DNA of 64,000 nucleotides from Halomicrobium urmianum (GTDB lineage Archaea; Halobacteriota; Halobacteria; Halobacteriales; Haloarculaceae). This document shows, in pieces, positions 50,601 through 57,700 of the stretch. The stretch lies in the NCBI RefSeq assembly GCF_020217425.1, contig NZ_CP084090.1, positions 1,054,001 through 1,118,000 on the forward strand, written 5' to 3'. Made by a program: the position numbers and the translations under genes. Every line of letters begins with the position of its first letter. Position 1 is the stretch's first letter. The notes beneath the pieces are model-generated. The model saw nothing but the letters and a program-made list of their open reading frames with translations, had not been told where the DNA came from and searched no databases.

Positions 50601-53077
50601 ACCTCCTGGAGTGGGGCGACGGGTACGCCGGCAGTCCCATGTCCTCGCAGTCGGGCATCTACCGGATCGAGCGGGCGGTGAACGTCGACTTCCCCGACGT
50701 CGAGAACGGCGAAGTCGCCAGCGGGCCGGGGACGACGACAACGGTGAACGGGACGGTCACGAACCCGTTCGACTCCGCTATCCAGAACGGCGAGGTCTCG
50801 CTCGGCGCGCCTGACGACGCCCCGATCGAGGTGACGCCGGTCGAGGGCCAGACCTTCGACTCGCTCGGGCCGTACCAGTCCCAGTCGATGTTCTGGGAGG
50901 TGACGATTCCCGATGGGAGCAGCGGCAGCCACGACCTGACGGCGACCGTCAGCTACACCGGCACCGAGGGCGAGCACAGTCGCAGCGAGCCGGCGTTCAC
51001 GGTCACGGTCGGACAGCGTCTGAACCTCGCCGGCGACTGGCAGTTCCAGACCGGCGACGACGCCGGCTGGAGCGACCCGTCGTTCGACGACAGCGGCTGG
51101 GAGACCGTCGAGCTTCCGGATCACTGGGAGGACCATTCGGACTACACGGACGCCGAGGCGTTCGGGTGGTATCGGAAGACCGTGACCGTCCCCGAGAGCT
51201 GGGAGGACCGGGACGTCACGCTACAGGCAGGCATGATCGACGACGTGGACGAGACGTTCGTCAACGGCACCAGAGTCGGTCAGACGGGCACGTTCCCCGA
51301 GAACGGCTACGATACCGCCTGGGACGCGCCACGCGAGTACACGGTCAGCGGCGAGACCATCGACTACGGCGGCGAGAACGTCGTCGCTATCCGCGTCTAC
51401 GACGGCGACGGCCCCGGCGGACTCTACGAGGGACCGCTCCTGATGAGCCCGTCGTCCGACAGCGGCGGCGGCGACCAGACGCTCCAGGACGGCCTGGAGG
51501 CGCACCTCCCGCTGGACGGCGACACGCCGACGAACGAGGTCACCGGCGCTGACGCCACTCTCCAGGGCGGCGTAGCGACCGGCCAGTCGGGCGTCGTCGG
51601 GAACGCCTACGAGGTCCACACCAACCAGGAGACCGGCGTCGAGATCCCGCCCGCTGAGGCCGAGCCCGGTGACGCGGTCGTGACCGAGTCCCTCCCGCTC
51701 AACGGCGAGGCCGCGACCGCCGCCGCGTGGATCAACGTCACCGACCACGAGCAGTGGGCCCGCGCGCCGTTCCAGGTCGGCGGCTCGCCCGCCGCCCTCA
51801 CGAACGGCTGGGACCTCGAGTTCTCCTCGAACGACGACGCGATCATCCCGCAGGTCTGGCAGGACGGGTCCCCGAGTCGGGGTAGCGGTCCCGATCCGAT
51901 CCCGATCGATCGTGAGACGTGGTACTTCGTCGTGATGGTCGTCGACGGCGGGGACTCTCGGCTCCACGTGTTCGACCAGAACGGCGAAATCGACGCCTCG
52001 CCCCGGTCCTGGTCCGGTTCGCGCACCCAGACCGACGAGGCGCCCCTCGTGCTCGGGACGGGCCAGGGCTACGACATGGCCGGCCGGATCGACGACGTCT
52101 GGGCGTACTCCCGTGCGCTCTCCCCGGACGAGGTCAGCGATCTCCATTCGCTGTCTCTCGAGGGCGACAGCGACGGAGGAAACGCGCTCGACGACACGCC
52201 CGCCGACTGGTCGACCACGACGTACGGCGGATCGGCCGAACACGCCTACGTCGCCGGCGAGGCCGCCGGCGGTGACCGGAGCGTCAACATCGCCTCGTCG
52301 AGCGGTGCCGACGCGTCCTGGGTCCAGACCGTCAGTCTCGAGCCGAACACCGAGTACACCGTCCGCGCGCAGGTCAAGACCGAGGACGTCCAGCCCGTCG
52401 ACGGCACCGGACAAGCGGACGTCTCGGGGGCCCCGTTCGGCGCGACGATCAGCGTCGGGACCATCGCGAACGCGAACTACCCGGACGTCTCCGGTCCGAT
52501 CCCGGAGCCGCTGACGGGGACCAACGACTGGACCACGCTCGAGACCACGTTCGACAGCGGCGACTACGACGGCGTCGACTACGGGGCGGTCGAGGTACTC
52601 GCGCTGTTCGGCGGCTACGGCCAGGCGACCGGCACCGCGTGGTACGACGACTTCGAGCTCGTCGGCCCCGACGGGAACGACCTGCTCTCGAACGCCGGCT
52701 TCGAGACCGGTAGCACAGCCGCCATCGATCCGTCGACGACGATCCAGCTCGGCGGACAGGTCAGCGGCTGGACGGGGCAGGGCCCCGCGAGCATCGAAGG
52801 GACCTCGAATCCCACGCTCACGCTACAGGCCGGCGAGACCTACACGGTCGAGTGGGTGAACCTCGACGGGATCGGTCACAACTTCGAGGTCCTCGATCAC
52901 GACCAGCCGGACTACTCCGGCCACGTCGTCGACGGCGTCTCAACGGGCACCATGTCCACCGAGGGCGAAACGCAGACCGTCGAGTTCACGGCCACCGAGG
53001 AAATGGTTCGATACCAGTGCCGCCCACACCGCACAGGCATGCACGGCGATATCGAGGTGGTCGACAGCGGACAGTAA
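47678..53077 (+). CDS. Giant Tat-exported enzyme A: cupredoxin, DUF1080, sugar dehydrogenase propeller, LamG-like, cupredoxin
   Basis: 1,799 residues. In order: Tat signal (DRRRFLQAATVAG, about 18-32); cupredoxin 1 (about 48-185; EEHNFVI and YYCDPHSTSQ, with Gln at the axial position); CARDB-like (about 190-285); DUF1080 (about 286-510; WIQLFNGEDLDDW); GSDH glucose/sorbosone dehydrogenase beta-propeller (about 520-1000; NPCCHVGGDLEFGPEGNLFL); CARDB-like; beta-galactosidase-type sandwich (about 1113-1260); LamG/concanavalin-like (about 1270-1497); carbohydrate-binding-like; C-terminal cupredoxin (about 1690-1799; GHNFEVL, YQCRPHRTGMHG, a full His/Cys/His/Met blue copper site). It probably oxidises and cleaves surface glycosides. 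Confidence 0.88.
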   Translation: MTDDSSTNDAEDVSTLTTDRRRFLQAATVAGTGLTGIGGFASAQQSSDTHIELEAVTVETSGGRGRSEFAWEDGEGGVVRGPPEEVCSIAGGTHLWVGVSPDSIAELTNPTLELTAGETYTVEWTNTDGEEHNFVIADADGTELVASETVSEEGATQSVEFEATEEMATYYCDPHSTSQRGDVRIADGTPFELSGLDPSEATVTMGDVASFDVTVTHTGDGSETGTVTLSVDSQQMDSREVTLDAGASTTVSLDVDTTGLTAGDRTVVVASGGSRVSGTLTVEADDEWIQLFNGEDLDDWTPKFSGREPGVNYNDVFTVEDGVLRVGYGDYGDEWDSVFGHLFYDGEFSHYALRAEYRFVGEQVSGAPDWAFRNNGLMLHGQTPEEMDVDQDYPDSIEVQLLGQSADSDGTRTTANVCTPGTNIVMDGSLHEQHCTSSSSDTYRGDQWVTVTVIVRGNELIRHVVEDDGVVMQYTEPQLDDGTPLDSGTISIQSESHPTEFRTIELKPIDPEAPIEAVEPSSPLWSSYTKDELASGLEQPMAIEVTPDHRVFFTTRGPPVDGDGNTATTEVGVVDPETEEVTTALELDVHTSGEDGLQGLTLDPDFEENGWIYLYYSAPHEIIDEEPHKRLSRFTVNGDTIDPESEVEILRVPAADNPCCHVGGDLEFGPEGNLFLSTGDDTSPFQSSGYTPIDERDGRELFDAQRSSANTNDLRGSILRISPNDDGTYDIPDGNMFTGPEYADARENDLVREEIYVMGCRNPFRMDVDEDGVLYWANYGADAGAWDAERGPPGIVEFNRAEEPGFYGWPYVVGPDIPFVDGEFATEDGERVFNSSGEPFDPENLRNTSPNNTGLTELPEPEQPVIWYPYSWDGLLNSPPDYATEYLPDEPPFPDFEGGAPMGGPVYDFRDSYDQNALPERFFDGKQLIGEWGQQWLRYVSYDDDGAVEEIDEFMPDESFLSPMDLTVGPDGTLYLLEWGDGYAGSPMSSQSGIYRIERAVNVDFPDVENGEVASGPGTTTTVNGTVTNPFDSAIQNGEVSLGAPDDAPIEVTPVEGQTFDSLGPYQSQSMFWEVTIPDGSSGSHDLTATVSYTGTEGEHSRSEPAFTVTVGQRLNLAGDWQFQTGDDAGWSDPSFDDSGWETVELPDHWEDHSDYTDAEAFGWYRKTVTVPESWEDRDVTLQAGMIDDVDETFVNGTRVGQTGTFPENGYDTAWDAPREYTVSGETIDYGGENVVAIRVYDGDGPGGLYEGPLLMSPSSDSGGGDQTLQDGLEAHLPLDGDTPTNEVTGADATLQGGVATGQSGVVGNAYEVHTNQETGVEIPPAEAEPGDAVVTESLPLNGEAATAAAWINVTDHEQWARAPFQVGGSPAALTNGWDLEFSSNDDAIIPQVWQDGSPSRGSGPDPIPIDRETWYFVVMVVDGGDSRLHVFDQNGEIDASPRSWSGSRTQTDEAPLVLGTGQGYDMAGRIDDVWAYSRALSPDEVSDLHSLSLEGDSDGGNALDDTPADWSTTTYGGSAEHAYVAGEAAGGDRSVNIASSSGADASWVQTVSLEPNTEYTVRAQVKTEDVQPVDGTGQADVSGAPFGATISVGTIANANYPDVSGPIPEPLTGTNDWTTLETTFDSGDYDGVDYGAVEVLALFGGYGQATGTAWYDDFELVGPDGNDLLSNAGFETGSTAAIDPSTTIQLGGQVSGWTGQGPASIEGTSNPTLTLQAGETYTVEWVNLDGIGHNFEVLDHDQPDYSGHVVDGVSTGTMSTEGETQTVEFTATEEMVRYQCRPHRTGMHGDIEVVDSGQ

Positions 53078-53272
53078 TCGGGGCGTCGAACCGCCCGCGC
53101 CGACTCGCTCGGCGCCCACGAGCGGGTGACCAGGGGCCGTCACAACCGTTCACCGCGACGGTCCCTCTGCGACCCTCGACGTCAGCGACCGAGTGACCGG
53201 CGTAACGCCGAACCACGAAGAGGATCGCTCCGACTCCGCGGACGATATCGCAGGACGGTCGCGATCCGCGTT

Positions 53273-53357
53273 TATAGTAGAAATTGAACGCAGTGACACA
53301 CTCGAAGGGCACCCGGGGTGCCCCTCGACGTGTGAATAGTTTCAATTTCTACTATAG
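53273..53357. repeat. 85-bp hairpin repeat, copy 9
   Basis: Left arm TATAGTAGAAATTGAACG, centre AAGGGCACCCGGGGTGCCCC, right arm AGTTTCAATTTCTACTATAG. Orientation 2, fully paired outer arms. It lies about 195 bases after giant enzyme A and is not repeated after the 54788 gene. Confidence 0.95.
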
Positions 53358-53604
53358 GACGGCGAAGGACACCTGAACTCCGACGAGGGCCGATCCCGAT
53401 GCTTCGGAGGTAGTGGACGGCAGCGGCCCTCGCCCTCGCCGCACGTTTGCTGTTAGTTACTTGCCGTTCTGTCCTAGGTAGTGTTCAGTTCTCCATCAAA
53501 TATAAGTAGGATCGTTGATTATCTAAGACCGGTCACACGTTCGCGACGGGGAGTGATCGCCGCGCGGAGGTGTAACACCACCCATCAACGGGGTACACAG
53601 AGCA

Positions 53605-54693
53605 ATGTCCAAGGACACATCTGACGGTCTGTACGACGCAGACAGACGTAGCGTACTCAAATACCTGGGAACGTCGGGGGTAGTCGCCGCCGGCTCTGGG
53701 CTCGGGCTGACGATGTTCAGCGGCTCGGGCGCGGCCGCGTCGGCGGACATCTCGGCGTCGAACCCGGAAGCGCTGTCGAGCGACGACGGCACGGTCGACG
53801 AGGTGTTCATCAAGCCGTCGCTGTCGGTTTCGTGGGACGGCTTCGACGACGTCGTCGGCAAAGTCCGCATCCTGGTCGAGGCCGCCACCGGCGCGTCCGA
53901 CCTGGACCCGCCCGAAATCGCCGACCTCGACTTCATGCCGGTGTTCCGCGCCACGGGTTACGCCAACGGGACGGACAACGACAGCGAAGAGGAGACGGGC
54001 CCGGGCACCAGCGGCCAGTACCAGATCAACTGGTTCGACGGCGACCGCCGTATCACCCTGTTCGACGAGGACGGCGCGCCCGACTACGAGAACGCCGGGT
54101 ACAACTGCGGCGCGACGATGGAGTCGTACCTCAGCGGCACGCTCATGGGCGACCCCATCGACGGCGCCCAGAACGGCTTCTACGGCGCCGCCGGCAGCAC
54201 CGACGCCTTCGAGGAGACCACCGACGCCGGCACCAACGACACGACGGTATATCTTCGGTACACGATCAGTCTCCACCGGCCGGACATCTCGTTCGTCACC
54301 GAAGACAACTACGCGCTGGACGCCGAGGACGTCCGCCCGTTCTCGCCGCTAGCGATGGTGGACGGTGACGGCGGCCAGTATCCCGACCTCACCGCCGAGG
54401 AGTACGGTACTACGGTCACCAGCGACGACGCCGACGACTACGACGCGCTGTCGGCCGGCGACCTCGTCCATGCCACGGCCGTCCCCTACGGCGTCATGCA
54501 GGACAGCACCGACCACCCGGCGCTGATGACCAGTTACGCCAACTTCACCGTCACCGTCGACAACGAACAGGCCAGCGCCAACGCCTCCGGCGACACCGGC
54601 GCCGGCGCCGAAGTCGACGAGGACGTCGGGACCCTCACCGACGGCGACGCAGGCGGCAACGAGACGAGCGGCAACGAAAGCTCGAACGAGTAA
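53605..54693 (+). CDS. Tat-exported beta-rich protein, unknown family (copy 1)
   Basis: This 362-residue protein has a Tat signal (DADRRSVLKYLGTSG) and a helix rich in Gly/Ala ending SGAAASAD. A beta-rich domain follows (EVFIKPSLSVSWDGFDDVVG; GQYQINWFDGDRRITLFDED; YLRYTISLHRPDISFVTEDN). One Cys (YNCGAT) is visible. The tail is Asn/Gly/Ser/Glu-rich with sequons. It is paralogous to 61211 and always sits just upstream of a short ORF and a giant enzyme gene, so it is probably a partner or structural subunit of that enzyme. Family unknown. Confidence 0.82.
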   Translation: MSKDTSDGLYDADRRSVLKYLGTSGVVAAGSGLGLTMFSGSGAAASADISASNPEALSSDDGTVDEVFIKPSLSVSWDGFDDVVGKVRILVEAATGASDLDPPEIADLDFMPVFRATGYANGTDNDSEEETGPGTSGQYQINWFDGDRRITLFDEDGAPDYENAGYNCGATMESYLSGTLMGDPIDGAQNGFYGAAGSTDAFEETTDAGTNDTTVYLRYTISLHRPDISFVTEDNYALDAEDVRPFSPLAMVDGDGGQYPDLTAEEYGTTVTSDDADDYDALSAGDLVHATAVPYGVMQDSTDHPALMTSYANFTVTVDNEQASANASGDTGAGAEVDEDVGTLTDGDAGGNETSGNESSNE

Positions 54694-54707
54694 CAGAGGA
54701 ACGAGAG

Positions 54708-54791
54708 ATGAACGACCTACGGCGGACGGACACTGACGTACCGGACGAGCGCAACCGACTGATCAGTTCCCGGAACTGGACGACAGCATGA
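54708..54791 (+). CDS. Leader ORF, 27 residues, coupled to giant gene B
   Basis: The frame begins MNDLRRTDTDVPDERNRLIS and ends NWTTA. The TGA overlaps the ATG of the giant gene (ATGA). GAGG lies about 8-10 bases before its own ATG. A related ORF precedes the third giant gene at 62368, sharing the RR-TD-DV pattern. It lies 14 bases after the 53605 gene, so the three ORFs form one transcription unit. Confidence 0.45.
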   Translation: MNDLRRTDTDVPDERNRLISSRNWTTA

Positions 54792-57700
54792 CAACCGAAG
54801 ATATGGACCAACAGGCTGATGCGGACGGTGAATCGGAATCGAACGACGACTGGCGTCGCGTCCTGCAAGCGGGCATCGGCGCGGCCGGGCTGACCGGCCT
54901 GGCCGGCCTCACCAGCGCCCAGCAAGGCAGTCAGAATCTCATCGAACTAGAGGCGGTGACGGTCGAGACCAGCGGCGGTCGCGGCCGCTCGGAGTTCGCC
55001 TGGGAGGACGGCGAGGGCGGCGTCGTACGCGGCCCGCCCGAGGAGGTCTGTTCGATAGCCGGCGGCACCCACCTCTGGGTAGGCGTCTCGCCCGACTCCA
55101 TCGCCGAACTGACCAACCCCACGCTGGAACTCACGGCCGGCGAGACCTACACGGTCGAGTGGACCAACACCGACGGCGAGGAGCACAACTTCGTCATCGC
55201 CGACGCCGACGGTACCGAACTCGTCGCTTCGGACACGATCGCCGAAGAGGGCGCCACCCAGTCCGTCGAGTTCGAGGCCACCGAGGAGATGGCCACCTAC
55301 TACTGCGGGCCTCACTCGGAGTCCCAGAGCGGCTCCATCGAGGTCAGCGTCTCGGCCGGTGAGGTCGAGGTCAGTAACCTCGATCCGAGCAGCGTGACGG
55401 TCTCGCAGGGCGACGCGGTCGACTTCTCGGCGACGGTGTCCAACACCGGCGACAGCAGCCTCACGCAGGTCGTCTCCCTCTCGATCGACGGGAGTCAGGT
55501 CGCCTCCAAGGAAGTGTCACTCGACGCGGGCGCGGAGACGTCCGTTTCGTTCACGGGCGTCGACACGTCTGACCTCTCGGACGGGGACCACACCGTCACT
55601 ATCGCCAGCGGCGGCTCGCAGGTCTCCGGGACGCTCACCGTCGAGGTGGACGACGCCGACGGCGACTGGCACCGCGACCTCGACGTGCCGACGAATCCCG
55701 AGGAGGCGACGAACTGGGACAACTACGAGGTCACCAACGTCTTCTCGACCGGGACGATCTCAAGCGAGTACGACCTCAAGGACGGCGAAGAGGGCGAGTG
55801 GATGCAGATGGACGTCGACGCCCAGGGCCGCATCTGGGTGGTCACCCGCGGGGCGTCCTTCGTCACCGAAGGCGACGGCTACGCCGAGGTCGCCTGGGTC
55901 GACCCCGACTCCGGCGAGCATCAGCTCGCTCTCGAGATCCCGGTCGCGTTCCACGGGGGCCACGTCGCCGATTCCGGCGAGGTGTCCGCCGCCCGCGAAC
56001 TCGGCGGGCAGGGAATCGCCATCGACCCCGACTTCGAGGACAACGGGTACGTGTACGTCATGTACCACCCCTCGAGCGACGACCTGGAACTCGTGGACAA
56101 CCCCTACGACGACAACATCGTCTTCGCGAACATGCGCGTGTCGCGGTTCACGATGCAGGACGACGGAACGCTCGACCCCGACTCCGAGAAGGTCGTCTTT
56201 ACGGTCCCCGAACAGTGGCACACCTGCTGTCACCACGGCGCCTACATCACCTTCGGGGAAGACCGCGAGTTCTACATCTCCACCGGCGACAACTCCAACA
56301 ACGTCGGCAATCCCGACAACCTGGTCAACTGGTTCATGGGCGACGAGCGCCAGGGTATGATCCACGGTCGTCCTGGCCCGGTCGCCGACGCCCAGCGCAC
56401 CTCCGGGAACACGGCCGACAAGCGCGGCAAGGTTCACCGGATCGTCCTCAACGAGGACGGCACCTACGACATCCCCGACGGCAACCTCAAGGAACACTGG
56501 GAAGAGGAGACCGGCGAGTCGTACTCCGACGACGAGTTCCTGCCGTCGATCTACGTGATGGGCCTGCGCAACCCCTTCACCATCACCTACGACGATCACA
56601 GCGGCTACCTCTGGACCGGTCACTACGGCAACGACGGCGGGAGCATCAGCGACCTCGGAATGAGCGGCTTCGGGGACTACCACCTGTGGTGTGAACCGGG
56701 TAACGCCGGCTACCCCTACTACCGGGCGTACTACCCCTACCGGGACTACGACTTCGAGAACGACGAGGTCGGTCAGCCGTTCTGGCCGGACAACCTGCGC
56801 AACGAGTCGGTGAACAACACGGGCATCGAGAACATCCCGAACGTGACGCCGGCGCTGATCTGGCATCCCCAGAGCTTCGACGACTACGAGAACGCCCTCG
56901 ACATCCACCCGTGGCTCGACCAGCCCCGACCCGGCGAAGTCACCTACCCCGAGCTAGATGCCGGTGGATCGGCAGACGTCGGCGTCGTCTACCGCTACGA
57001 CGAGGGGTACAGCGAGCACGCGCTCCCGCCGTACTTCGACGGGAAGCCGTTCTTCATGAACCCGAGCAACGCCGACGTCGTCCGCTACCTGACGTTCAAC
57101 GACGACGGCAGCCTCGACATCAACGAGTTCGGAGCGCGCGACGGCGTCGCCGCGGCCTACGACATGAAGGTCCTGCCGGACGGTCGGCTGGCCATCATGG
57201 GGATGTACTCGGGGATCCACATCGTCGAGTACAACGGCCCGGCGCCCGGTTACCAGCCCCCGCCCGAAGAAGAACAGCCCGACCGCGTCGAGCCCGCCGC
57301 CGACGGTCTCAGCGGCGACCCGCCGGGCGACGCGACCGTCCTCTGGGACGGCGACGACGCCACGCTGGACGGCTGGGAACAGCTGGACGGATCCGAAGCG
57401 CAGTGGAACGAGACCGCCGACTACTTCGAGGTAGATCCGTCTGACCCGGACGTTGAGGGCAATGTCCGGCCGAAGGAGGATCTGGGTGACGTCCACCTCC
57501 ACCTCGAGTGGCGCGTTCCGGAAGAGGTCGCCGGCGAAGCCGAGGGCCAGGGGCCGGGCAACAGTGGCCTGTTCATGATGGAGACCTACGAGTTCCAGAT
57601 CCTCCAGAGCCACGACAACCCAACCTACCCGAGCGGCTACGCTGGATCCTTCTACAAGTACCAGGAGGGCGGCGGCAGCGCGCCGCTCGCGATGCCGATC

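Noticed and set aside
17111-53357. 85-bp repeats as dispersed CRISPR repeats or MITEs
   Set aside because: No spacers separate them, and I could find no target-site duplication at any intact copy. Their arms vary with compensation, which is not expected of simple MITE ends.
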